This document shows positions 41,609 through 50,099 of a stretch of DNA of 64,000 nt, one piece after another. The notes under the pieces are model-generated. The model did not search any database, was not told the DNA's origin, and saw nothing but the letters and a program-made list of their open reading frames with translations. Numbering within the stretch: the first letter of the stretch is position 1; each line of letters begins with the position of its first letter. This DNA is from Pyrobaculum sp. WP30 (GTDB lineage: Archaea; Thermoproteota; Thermoprotei; Thermoproteales; Thermoproteaceae), in NCBI GenBank assembly GCA_001189275.1, contig CP012158.1, forward strand, positions 1,665,704 through 1,729,703. The letters are read 5' to 3'. The position numbers and the translations under genes were made by a program.

Positions 41609-42761
41609 ACAAAGCCTTCAGGAGGAGTCTTTTCGCCGCCTCTTTCTCGCCGTCGCGAATGAGCTCCATAGCCTTAAGCACCACGTCTGCGTGAGGGCCC
41701 AGCTTCTCTTTCATGAGGCGCCACAGCTCCTCCACGGCGGTGCCCCTCAGCGCCACAGCCTTCTGCGGCGAGGATGTCCTGTCCACCACATCTACATGAA
41801 GCGCCTTGGAGAACCTCGACGCCAGCTGGCCCGTCTTGAGGCCGCCCTCCACGACGCCCCACAGCTCAAGCCTCACCACGGCCCCTTCTCTGTCGAAGAG
41901 CTTCGCCGCCTCCTCCACAGCGGAGAAGGCCTCTTTGACCTCGCGGAGGAAGAGCCTAACTCTATAAAGCGGCCTCCGGGGGGGCAGAGAGATCGGCTTA
42001 AGCGACGCCGCCTTCCCCGCCACATCTATAAGCACGACGCCCTTCTGGGCGGCGTCTTGCGCCTTCTCGAAGCCGCCTCTGTAGTCCCAAGTCTCGAACT
42101 CCCCAGCGTCCCAGATCTCCAACGAGCCGGCCCACACGGCGCCTGCCGGATGCTTGGCCAGGTGGTCGTGGACGTGTCCGGCTGCTATGTGCAAATACGG
42201 CAGGCCTTGAAAGACCGCCTGCGGCATGGTGTAGTCGTCGTCCTCTGTGGGGTACCTCGCCTTAACGCCCTCCACGGCTTGGTGGATGGCGAGGACGGAA
42301 CCGGGGGGCATCTTCTGGAGCAATCCGCGGTACTCCGCGGCGTAGTCCCTAGGCGTGGCGCATGCGCCGAATATGTAGACGCCGCCCACGTCCGCCGCCT
42401 CCCAACAGAGAAGCCGCGCCAGCCTCATCTTGTCCACAAGCCTAAGCGCCGTGTCGTATAGACACTCCCTAGGCCGGGGGCATCTCCCAGCCTCGGCCCG
42501 GTATCTGACGTAACTGAAGTCGTGGTTCCCACCTATGGCGTAGAGAACGACCCCAGCCGCCTCCACTGCCTCTACAAACCGCAGGAGGGTCTTGTTGCTC
42601 GGCCTCCTCGTGTCGAAGAGGTCGCCTGTGACTAAGACCACGTCTGCGGCCTTGCCGCGTCTCAGCGCCTCCTCAAAGGCCTTGAAGTAGTCCTCCTCCC
42701 TCTCGGGCAGGTGGTACTGGGCCCTGCCCAGGTGCGCGTCAGACACGTGGAGGATCTTCAT
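41601..42761 (-). CDS. mre11: DNA double-strand break repair nuclease Mre11
   Basis: About 386 residues from the ATG at 42761, which overlaps the herA stop. Metallophosphoesterase motifs: MKILHVSDAHLG, LVTGDLFD, YAIGGNHDFS and AAGHVHDHLA. It is the Mn-dependent nuclease of the Mre11-Rad50 complex that trims DNA ends together with HerA-NurA to make 3' overhangs for RadA. It overlaps rad50 by 8 bp. Upstream in-frame starts would only add shadow sequence inside herA. Confidence 0.95.
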   Translation of the reverse strand: MKILHVSDAHLGRAQYHLPEREEDYFKAFEEALRRGKAADVVLVTGDLFDTRRPSNKTLLRFVEAVEAAGVVLYAIGGNHDFSYVRYRAEAGRCPRPRECLYDTALRLVDKMRLARLLCWEAADVGGVYIFGACATPRDYAAEYRGLLQKMPPGSVLAIHQAVEGVKARYPTEDDDYTMPQAVFQGLPYLHIAAGHVHDHLAKHPAGAVWAGSLEIWDAGEFETWDYRGGFEKAQDAAQKGVVLIDVAGKAASLKPISLPPRRPLYRVRLFLREVKEAFSAVEEAAKLFDREGAVVRLELWGVVEGGLKTGQLASRFSKALHVDVVDRTSSPQKAVALRGTAVEELWRLMKEKLGPHADVVLKAMELIRDGEKEAAKRLLLKALYD

Positions 42762-44578
42762 ACTATCTCGACTGTTTCCTCCAGCGCCTTGTAGACGTGG
42801 GGGCAGGGCTTCCCGGCGCCGCACGCGCTACAGACAGGGCGCCCATCTTCTATGGTGACGGCGACCTCCCTGTCGCCATCTAGCAGAGTCACGGCTATGC
42901 GCCCGCCTTCGCGGATCTTCCTCAGCACCTTCAGCCTAGAGGCGGAGAGCAACAGACTCGGCGTTGGGGGGGCGCTGTATAGCCTCCTCCACATCTGCGC
43001 GACGTCTGCCGTCTTGTCCACCCTCCAGGCGGCGGCTAGGTCTATGTCTGCGCCGCCGTATTCCAAAACCCTGTCTCTCACCTTGACCACCACGGGGAGC
43101 CTCACCAGTGGGCCCAGCACCACGCCCTCACCCACGTCGAGGCCCGGCAGATTGTCGAGGAACACCTGGGCTAGGAGCTCGCTGCTTTCTCTAACCGCCT
43201 CCTGGTCCCTGGGGTTCACTATGCGCATGATGACTTGGCTCTGGCACTGGCTAATCACGTCGGGATCCACCTTGCTCGGCCTCTGGCTCACGATGACGAG
43301 ATACGCCCCGAACTTCCTCCCCTCGGAGGCGACCCTAGACAGTGCCTCGTAGGATCTGGTCTTCCGGAGTGCCTTAGGCGGCGCGAAGCGGTGCGCCTCC
43401 TCCACAAGCAACACCACCGGCCACGGGATTTGGACCCCCCTGAGGGACCTCACATGTCTCACCCTTGCCTGAAATACCCTGTTGACGAGGTGCGCCACGA
43501 CGTAGTCCTGCACCTCCTCGTTTACGCCGGCGAGGTTGAGGATGGTGATGTCGGCCAGGAGCTTAGAGAGGGGGGTGGACCGGGAGGAGAAAACGCCCAG
43601 CCGCTGAAGCCGCCTCAGGTAGGTCAAGGCGCTGAAGATGGAGTGTCTATCCTTCTTAGCCAGTTGCCTCAAGTCCTCCATGGGGAAGTCCCCCTCTATT
43701 TTGTACTGCTGGAATAGCTTGTTCAAGGCTGCCTCGCCCCGGAGGGCTGTGTGGAGCACCAACCTGAGGAAGGAAAGCCCCAGGGGCTTGCCGGTGGACT
43801 TCTTCACCTTCTTGGCGTAGGACCAGGCGAGGTATATGGCGTAGCGGATCTTCTTCGCGCCTGGGGGGACCCCCGCCGCGTTGGCCAAGGCGTCTGGCTC
43901 GCCGTCTAGCACCCCTATTTTATACATCAAATCGCCGGTGTGGTGCCTAGACACCTTCACCACCTTCGCCGTGTAGGGCCCCAGCTTGTAGATGCTGTCT
44001 CTTATGGGGACGTACTCGCCGTGTGGGTCGATGACTACGATCTTCGCCCCCTTCTTTAGAAGCTCCTCTATCAAGACCACGGAGAACCAGGTCTTGCCGC
44101 TGCCGGTCGCCGCTATGATCGCCACGTGTCTCTTAACGCCGTTGAGGTCGAGGCAGATGTCTAAGTTGCGGCTCGCCAGCCTCCCCACGCAGAGGCCGTG
44201 CTCCACCCTAAACAACTCGGCGATTTCCTCATCCTCGGCGAGGTAGAGGGGAGACCCTATCCTGGGCGGGTGCTTCGGCTGTCTGAGGTCCCCGCCATGG
44301 ACGTACCCCAGCACCTTGACCTTGGCTATCTGCACCTCCAGTATGTTGTCAGACACCTCCCTGATCACGCTATACAGCGGGAGATCCCTCTTGGCGGAGT
44401 AGGGGTCCCTATAAAGCCTGACGATCTGGCCGAGAAGCCTCACGTTGACGTACTCGCCTCCGTCGTGCTCCACGTGGTCCACGGCCACGTAGTCGTAGAG
44501 GCTGATGGGCTTCTCCGGGTCCAGCGTGGCGAGGAACTCGAAGGGGGTGGCCGCGGCGACGACGTAACCGATCCTCAT
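42758..44578 (-). CDS. herA: Bipolar DNA helicase/translocase HerA
   Basis: About 606 residues from the ATG at 44578 (overlapping the nurA stop as ATGA). N-terminal beta-barrel HAS domain, then a RecA-like hexameric ATPase domain with Walker A AATGSGKTWFSVVLIEELL (about residues 160-178), Walker B VVLLVEEAHRFAPP, and SQCQSQVIMRIVNP. The C-terminus carries a CSACGAGKPCPHV cysteine-rich stretch that looks like a small metal site. HerA pumps DNA through the NurA nuclease during end resection. Confidence 0.94.
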   Translation of the reverse strand: MRIGYVVAAATPFEFLATLDPEKPISLYDYVAVDHVEHDGGEYVNVRLLGQIVRLYRDPYSAKRDLPLYSVIREVSDNILEVQIAKVKVLGYVHGGDLRQPKHPPRIGSPLYLAEDEEIAELFRVEHGLCVGRLASRNLDICLDLNGVKRHVAIIAATGSGKTWFSVVLIEELLKKGAKIVVIDPHGEYVPIRDSIYKLGPYTAKVVKVSRHHTGDLMYKIGVLDGEPDALANAAGVPPGAKKIRYAIYLAWSYAKKVKKSTGKPLGLSFLRLVLHTALRGEAALNKLFQQYKIEGDFPMEDLRQLAKKDRHSIFSALTYLRRLQRLGVFSSRSTPLSKLLADITILNLAGVNEEVQDYVVAHLVNRVFQARVRHVRSLRGVQIPWPVVLLVEEAHRFAPPKALRKTRSYEALSRVASEGRKFGAYLVIVSQRPSKVDPDVISQCQSQVIMRIVNPRDQEAVRESSELLAQVFLDNLPGLDVGEGVVLGPLVRLPVVVKVRDRVLEYGGADIDLAAAWRVDKTADVAQMWRRLYSAPPTPSLLLSASRLKVLRKIREGGRIAVTLLDGDREVAVTIEDGRPVCSACGAGKPCPHVYKALEETVEIV

Positions 44579-45861
44579 AACCCCCACGCCATCTTCACCC
44601 TCCTGGCGACGCCCACCTCCTCCGCCATCTTCTTCAGGTAGACGGCGTACTCCGCCAGCTGGCCGGCCTTAAACGACGCCACTGCGTGGGCGTACCAAAG
44701 CCACGTGTTGTAGTGGATGGGGTCGCGGTACTGCTCCGCCAGCATTCCCACGACGTCGTCCACCTGCGCCGCGGGGTAGAAGGCCTTGACGGGGGAGCCG
44801 TCGAACATCTTGGCGCCCTCCGCCGGCAACTCCACGAGGAGAGGCGCGTCGTCGCTGAGTCTCACGTAGAAGAAGTACACCTTAGGGACGGCCTCCAGCG
44901 CCTCCCTTATCCTCCCCACCACGTCGCTACCGAAGCTGTCCTTCAGCCTAAAGATGAGGGAGTCCTCCAGCCTCTCCTCCGCGGCCTTCACAAGCCTATC
45001 CACGGTGTTGATCCCCTTGTAGTTCATGTAGGCATCGCAACCGCCCACCAACATGGGCACGGTGTAGTGGCGGGGCGGCAGAAGACCCGTGAGGAGCTCC
45101 GAGTCCGTCACAGACTGGGTCACCAGAAGCGCCATCAGCCTAGCCGCCCCGTAGTCCTGCCTCCTGGCGGTTTTGTAAAGCTCAATCAGCTCCTTCCTAA
45201 ACCTCCTAATCCACAAGACGGAGTACCAGAGAAGCCCCTTCTGAAACACGTGGTCCCGGTGCCTCTCAGCCAGCTTCTCAAACACGACGTGTTCCTTCAA
45301 CAGCTTGAAGCTGTGGTCCTTCGACACGAAGACAAGCCTGGCCCCCCTGACCTGGGCGGTTTTCAGCAGGTTGGCGAAGCTGTACAGCGCCGTGGCGAGC
45401 TCCGGCACGTAGTACAAGTTCTGGAACTCCCGCGTGAGTATTAGGTTATGGACAAGCCGCACGGCCTTGGCGTAGAGGGAGCCGTCCATAAGCAAGACGT
45501 CCACCCCGTGTTTCTCCAGAGCCCTGATGCCCACAAGCGACTCCGCGATTACAAGATACGCCCAGGGCAGAGAAGAGGAGTCCACAGTCGCCACGTCGGC
45601 GACGAACTCCCTCTCGATGAAGTCGGGACCCACCGCAGCCGCCCTCGCCAAGACCACATGATGCCCGTTGGAAAGCCGCACAACGCCGATGCCCCCGTCG
45701 ACGCCCGCCGCCCGCAAGCCGGCGCCCGTCGGCTCCACCCTCCGCCTCAACACCCGGTCCTCAAGCTCCTCCAGGGGGTACTCGTGATGAGGCTTGTTGC
45801 TCAGGTACTCCCTCAGCTTCCGACCAGCCGAAGCCACGAACATGTCGAAAAAGTGATCCAC
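44575..45861 (-). CDS. nurA: 5'-3' nuclease NurA
   Basis: About 428 residues if started at the GTG at 45861, which lies 25 nt downstream of a TATA box; an ATG at 45843 is an alternative. NurA-domain features: AAGVDGGIGVVRLSNGHHVV with the catalytic aspartate early, GVDVLLMDGSLYAK with the second aspartate, and LVFVSKDHSF. It forms a dimer stacked on the HerA hexamer and digests DNA at breaks. First gene of the operon. The protein is longer than Sulfolobus NurA (about 340), with extra sequence in the middle. Confidence 0.88.
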   Translation of the reverse strand: MDHFFDMFVASAGRKLREYLSNKPHHEYPLEELEDRVLRRRVEPTGAGLRAAGVDGGIGVVRLSNGHHVVLARAAAVGPDFIEREFVADVATVDSSSLPWAYLVIAESLVGIRALEKHGVDVLLMDGSLYAKAVRLVHNLILTREFQNLYYVPELATALYSFANLLKTAQVRGARLVFVSKDHSFKLLKEHVVFEKLAERHRDHVFQKGLLWYSVLWIRRFRKELIELYKTARRQDYGAARLMALLVTQSVTDSELLTGLLPPRHYTVPMLVGGCDAYMNYKGINTVDRLVKAAEERLEDSLIFRLKDSFGSDVVGRIREALEAVPKVYFFYVRLSDDAPLLVELPAEGAKMFDGSPVKAFYPAAQVDDVVGMLAEQYRDPIHYNTWLWYAHAVASFKAGQLAEYAVYLKKMAEEVGVARRVKMAWGL

Positions 45862-45880
45862 GCCTATTTTATCCACAGTG

Positions 45881-45891
45881 CTTATATAGGT
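45881..45891 (-). promoter_or_regulatory. Probable TATA box of the nurA-herA-mre11-rad50 operon
   Basis: Minus-strand CCTATATAAG centred 25 nt before the GTG at 45861. This spacing is the main reason to choose that start. Confidence 0.6.
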
Positions 45892-45986
45892 GCGACATAG
45901 GCATACCACAAGGGGGTAAACCAAAACTTTCAACGCCCAGCCACTGGCGTGATAGAAAACATATTAATGGTTAACCTAGATAAGGC

Positions 45987-47093
45987 GTGGAGGATGTAAT
46001 CAACAAGGTGGCCCAGGTGAGGAGGACTTTAGACTCCTTGTTCTTTAAGTTCACCGACGAGGTTACGGCGGCGCTCACCGCCGTGTTGATCCGGGAAAAC
46101 TTCATCCTCATCGGGCCGCCGGGCACCGCCAAGACAATGCTGGTGGCATCCATCTCCAAGCTCCTGAAGGCAAAGTGGTTCTACCGTCTCTTAACCAAAT
46201 TCACGGAGGTAGAAGAGGTCATAGGCCCCATAGACGTGGTGGAGCTCCTCAAGGGCAACGTGCGGAGGATATACACCAACTCCATAGTGGAGGCGGACTT
46301 CGCCCTGCTGGACGAGATCTTCAACGCCTCCAGCGCCATATTAAACACCATGCTTACCATCCTCAACGAGAGGGTGATCTACGACGGCGGCCAAATCATA
46401 CCGGTGAAGACCTGGACCGTCTTCGGCGCGACAAACAGGATACCAGACGAAGAGGAGCTCCAGGCACTATACGACAGGTTCCCCTTGAGGGTGTACACGA
46501 AATACGCTGAGCCCGACGAGACCGAGCAACTAATAAAGGCCGGGCTGAGGCTCAGGAGGGACTTCGACAAGCTGAGCCCCCTTATGACCATGGACGAGGT
46601 GAAGAAGCTCCACGACTACATACAGAACTACGTCTATGAAAACACAGACACGGCCATAAAACACATATCCCCAATCCTCGCCTCCTACCTAGACCACGTG
46701 GTGATCTCCAACAGAACCCGCGTCAAGGTCCCCCTCTACGTCGTCGCATACCTCACCACGCTTGGCATCAAGCCCAGCGACATAGACGCCGCAACCATCA
46801 GAGCCGCCACCCTCAAGGTGCTGAAATACCTTGTCAAAGACAGGGAGGACCTAGCCGAATACGAGTCCTTCCTAGCTGCCCACATGCCCGGCAGCCTATC
46901 CGTCCTCTACGACATGCTTAATGAGATCAAGGCCCTAATAGCCAACAACGCCCTCTCCATAGCCAAGGAGAAGCTCAGAGAGGCCTACGAGCTCCTAGAC
47001 AAGTCGCTGGCGGACCCCGTGACCTACCGCTTCTTCCAGGTGGAGATGGCGGAGGTCAAGTCCACACTAGAAATGCTTAAGTCCCAGCTGTAA
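45987..47093 (+). CDS. MoxR-type AAA+ ATPase
   Basis: A 368-residue protein with a GTG start at 45987. AAA+ motifs of the MoxR/RavA clade: Walker A IGPPGTAKTML, Walker B FALLDEIFNASSAILNTML, sensor 1 FGATNRIPDEEEL, then a C-terminal helical lid. Such ATPases act with a VWA partner as chaperone-like remodelling pairs, for example in metal-enzyme activation. The next gene is the expected VWA partner, overlapping by one base (TAATG). Divergent from the repair operon with about 125 bp between the starts. Confidence 0.88.
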   Translation: MEDVINKVAQVRRTLDSLFFKFTDEVTAALTAVLIRENFILIGPPGTAKTMLVASISKLLKAKWFYRLLTKFTEVEEVIGPIDVVELLKGNVRRIYTNSIVEADFALLDEIFNASSAILNTMLTILNERVIYDGGQIIPVKTWTVFGATNRIPDEEELQALYDRFPLRVYTKYAEPDETEQLIKAGLRLRRDFDKLSPLMTMDEVKKLHDYIQNYVYENTDTAIKHISPILASYLDHVVISNRTRVKVPLYVVAYLTTLGIKPSDIDAATIRAATLKVLKYLVKDREDLAEYESFLAAHMPGSLSVLYDMLNEIKALIANNALSIAKEKLREAYELLDKSLADPVTYRFFQVEMAEVKSTLEMLKSQL

Positions 47094-48385
47094 TGGGCTC
47101 CCTCCTAAACGTAGACTACGGCGACGAGCTGACGCGGCTGAGGGTACACGAAATAGTGAAGTATTTCCAGAGGCTCGGCATCCCCCTCAAGCTGTCCAAG
47201 ATACCAAACGACGTAATCGCCGACTCCTTTTATATACACTACAGAACGCCGATTCTCAAGGAGGAGCCTGCCGAGGAGGAGGCGCTGTGGCACCTCTTCG
47301 TGAAGACCTACATAGCCACCGAGGTTTACCAAGAGGTGTCTAGGATAAGCCGCTACAACTACCAAGTCTCTAAGTCTGCCTCGGTGAAGTTGCTCCGCGC
47401 ATACAACAGTCTCCTCTCGCGGATAGAAAGGGGCTCGTTGGAGGGGTGGGAGGACAAGAAGCAGGGGTTCAGAGAGCTCGCCCAGAACCAGCAACTGCGG
47501 CAGGAGATCTCCAGCCTGCTAAGGTTCTACATGGGGAGTATAAAGAACATTGAGAAGTTGCGTAAGGCGGTGACGAAGGCGCTTGGCGACGAGGTGGGGA
47601 AGGAGGCGGCGGAGCTACTCTTTGACATAGACATAGACCCCTACAGGGCGAGGCTCGCTAAGATACTGGAGTCCCTCGTGGAGACCATCTCGGCGGTGCA
47701 GACAGAGATGGAGCAGGGCACGCTGTCTGAGCGGAGGGGGGTTGTGTCGGGCGTCACCCGGTTGAGGGCGTTTTCAGACCTCCAGAGGGCCACCAACCTC
47801 AGCAAGGCAATATACATCCAGTCGAGGGAGCTCTTCGGCTACAAGCTGGCCACGAAGTCTCTCTCCATCTACGACACGACGTTGGACACCAGGGAGAAGA
47901 TCTACCTGCTGGTGGATAAGTCGGGCTCTATGTTCTACACCCTCTACGACGGAGTCGCCATGGACATGACTCAAAAGATAACCTGGGCCACAGCGCTGGC
48001 GGTGGCTCTCATGAAGAGGAGCAGGAAATCCTTGCTGAGGTTCTTCGACCAGATGGTGTATCCGCCCATCACAAACATCAAGGATATAGTGAAGGCGCTT
48101 CTCAGGGTTCTGCCCCTAGGCGGCACCGACATCTCCGCCGCTGTCCATACGGCGGTGAGAGACGCCAAGCAACAAGGGCTCCACAGCTACAAGCTGGTCG
48201 TTGTTACAGACGGCGAAGACGACATGGTGCACCCGGAGGTCCTAAAGGCGGCCAAGACAGCCTTTAGAGAGGTCAAGGCAATATTAATAGGCGGAACCAA
48301 CGAAACTATAGAGTCTTATTTACCCACAATAAAAGTAAATACTGCTAACCTTGAATCGTTAAAAACGGCACTTAAAAATATTTAA
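47093..48385 (+). CDS. VWA-domain protein, partner of the MoxR ATPase
   Basis: A 430-residue protein: an alpha-helical N-terminal half without recognised motifs, then a von Willebrand A domain with a complete MIDAS, namely YLLVDKSGSM (DxSxS), GGTDISAAVH (the threonine) and VVTDGEDDMV (the aspartate). Such CoxE-like proteins bind metal and a target and work with MoxR ATPases. One-base overlap with the ATPase gene. The client protein is not evident from the neighbourhood. Confidence 0.88.
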   Translation: MGSLLNVDYGDELTRLRVHEIVKYFQRLGIPLKLSKIPNDVIADSFYIHYRTPILKEEPAEEEALWHLFVKTYIATEVYQEVSRISRYNYQVSKSASVKLLRAYNSLLSRIERGSLEGWEDKKQGFRELAQNQQLRQEISSLLRFYMGSIKNIEKLRKAVTKALGDEVGKEAAELLFDIDIDPYRARLAKILESLVETISAVQTEMEQGTLSERRGVVSGVTRLRAFSDLQRATNLSKAIYIQSRELFGYKLATKSLSIYDTTLDTREKIYLLVDKSGSMFYTLYDGVAMDMTQKITWATALAVALMKRSRKSLLRFFDQMVYPPITNIKDIVKALLRVLPLGGTDISAAVHTAVRDAKQQGLHSYKLVVVTDGEDDMVHPEVLKAAKTAFREVKAILIGGTNETIESYLPTIKVNTANLESLKTALKNI

Positions 48386-48405
48386 ACACCAACAAATACT
48401 TACCT

Positions 48406-48825
48406 ATGAACTGCGGAGAACTAGCATCAAAGCCTCCCGTCACTATTACGGTGGACAAAACCGTGGTGGAAGCCGCCGAAATGATGGCCAACCACCGCGT
48501 GGGGTTGTTGGTAATTGTGGATAAGGAAAACCCCAAGAAGCCTCTAGGCGTAATTTCTGAAAGAGACGTACTAAGGACCATAGCCGGAAAAGCCCCGCTC
48601 ACGGTAACCGTGGACAAGGCGGGGACTATGAAAAACTTCGTATACGTCTACGCCGACGAGCCCATCACAGCAGCCGCCCGCAAGATGAAGCAGTTTAACG
48701 TCAGACACGTCGTGGTGCTTGATAGGAAAGGCGACCTCGTCGGGGTCATCTCAATACGTGACCTAATAGGAGAGAGGAACGTCTTGGAGATCCTAGCCAG
48801 AGACAGAGCCCCCACACAAGAATAA
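48406..48825 (+). CDS. Two-CBS-domain protein
   Basis: A 139-residue protein made of two CBS domains: VTITVDKTVVEAAEMMANHR with VGLLVIVDKENPKKPLGVIS, then NFVYVYADEPITAAARKMKQ with VRHVVVLDRKGDLVGVIS followed by IRDL. Stand-alone CBS pairs sense adenine nucleotides or related ligands. It starts 20 bp after the VWA gene, so possibly on the same transcript, although an AT-rich stretch (AAAAATATTTAAACACC) lies between them. Regulated target unknown. Confidence 0.88.
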   Translation: MNCGELASKPPVTITVDKTVVEAAEMMANHRVGLLVIVDKENPKKPLGVISERDVLRTIAGKAPLTVTVDKAGTMKNFVYVYADEPITAAARKMKQFNVRHVVVLDRKGDLVGVISIRDLIGERNVLEILARDRAPTQE

Positions 48826-48854
48826 TTTTTTATACACCAACCCAGGCCCCCGAC

Positions 48855-50099
48855 ATGAACAAAAACGTCTTAATAGGGATAGCCCTAGCCGCGGTGGTCG
48901 TCGCAATAGCCGCCGCGGCGTTGCTAATGAACAAACCCCCCTCAGGAGGCGCCACACCCACCGCGCCCTCCTCGGTGGAGAAGGCGTACTTATATTCCGT
49001 AAGGCTTCAAGGCGGTCAGGCGGTGCAGATGTCCGCCGTCTATATTCCGCTTAAAGACGGCGCAGTATACGGGCAGCTGACCCCCCAAGGCTCCACATAC
49101 TTCATGGTTAAGGACAACGGCGTAATCAACATCCTTGCCCAGGGCAACAGCACCTACCAGAAATACACATACTTCAGCCGCCTTATGGAGATCTGTAGCA
49201 ACTCCACAGTTACAACCACCGTAGCCGGCGAACAGCTGACAGTCACAAACAGCCAATGCACACCCTCCGCCGCCCAACTCCCCACGGCGAAGAGGTTCGA
49301 CGAGCTGGTTCTGCTACTTCAAGGCCTCCCCGGCCCCACCTCGCAGTCGCATTGGCAGAGGTCCGGCACGGCCCAGACACCTTTTGGACAGGCCACGGTA
49401 TACACCAACACCACAGAGGTCCCCATTATGGCGGGGCTAAACGCCGTGCTTAACTACGAGAAGCAGGTGCTCCAAGACGGCACGGTGTATTCGCTCAAGA
49501 TCCAGCTGGCATACGGCACCCAGGTGGCGGCCACCATGACCTACACCTTGAGCAACATAACGGCTGTGACGCCGGAGCTCAGAAACGTGATCAACGAGCT
49601 TTATAAAGACGTCTCCGCAAAGCCCGGCGGCGGCCTCGACATATTAAAGGTGGCGCAGAAAATCGGCATGTCCTACGACGGCCAGTGGCCCGCGGCCATA
49701 GTCTTCTTCGACCTCCAATGCCCCTACTGCGCCCAGCTCTTCAAATACAACTACACCCTCTTCCAAGGGCATAAGCTGGTTTTGGTAGACCTAGTCGTCC
49801 ATCCCGACGCCCTCCCGGCGCATGAGCAACTGCGTTGTCTTTACCAGAGCTCCCCCAAAGACGTAATACCAACCCTGAGGGTGGTGTACGACAGATTCCT
49901 AGCCCAGGACCCCAACTACACCTCCACGCTTCCCCAGCAACGTTGCAGTTTTGACTCCCAAGCCGGTATGCAACTAGCCACGCTTCTAGCTGGCCAAAAC
50001 GTGGGGACGCCGATGGTCGTCGTGGTGTATCCCAACGGGACCTACACCGTGATCGTGGGCTACCAGCCTGCCGAGATAGCCAAGGCACTTAAGGGGTGA
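48855..50099 (+). CDS. Membrane-anchored extracellular thiol-disulfide oxidoreductase (DsbA/DsbG-like C-terminal domain)
   Basis: A 414-residue protein: an N-terminal anchor (about residues 5-25), a roughly 230-residue beta-rich domain of unknown family containing two cysteines (in MEICSNST and NSQCTPS), then a thioredoxin-fold domain with active site FFDLQCPYCAQLF (CPYC about residue 288) and a cis-proline region NVGTPMVVVVYPNG. Two further cysteines (LRCLY, QQRCSF) lie in the inserted helices. It probably makes or isomerises disulfides outside the membrane. A TATA-like ATTTTTTATAC lies 25 nt before the ATG. The 3' end overlaps the next gene by 4 bp. Confidence 0.8.
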   Translation: MNKNVLIGIALAAVVVAIAAAALLMNKPPSGGATPTAPSSVEKAYLYSVRLQGGQAVQMSAVYIPLKDGAVYGQLTPQGSTYFMVKDNGVINILAQGNSTYQKYTYFSRLMEICSNSTVTTTVAGEQLTVTNSQCTPSAAQLPTAKRFDELVLLLQGLPGPTSQSHWQRSGTAQTPFGQATVYTNTTEVPIMAGLNAVLNYEKQVLQDGTVYSLKIQLAYGTQVAATMTYTLSNITAVTPELRNVINELYKDVSAKPGGGLDILKVAQKIGMSYDGQWPAAIVFFDLQCPYCAQLFKYNYTLFQGHKLVLVDLVVHPDALPAHEQLRCLYQSSPKDVIPTLRVVYDRFLAQDPNYTSTLPQQRCSFDSQAGMQLATLLAGQNVGTPMVVVVYPNGTYTVIVGYQPAEIAKALKG

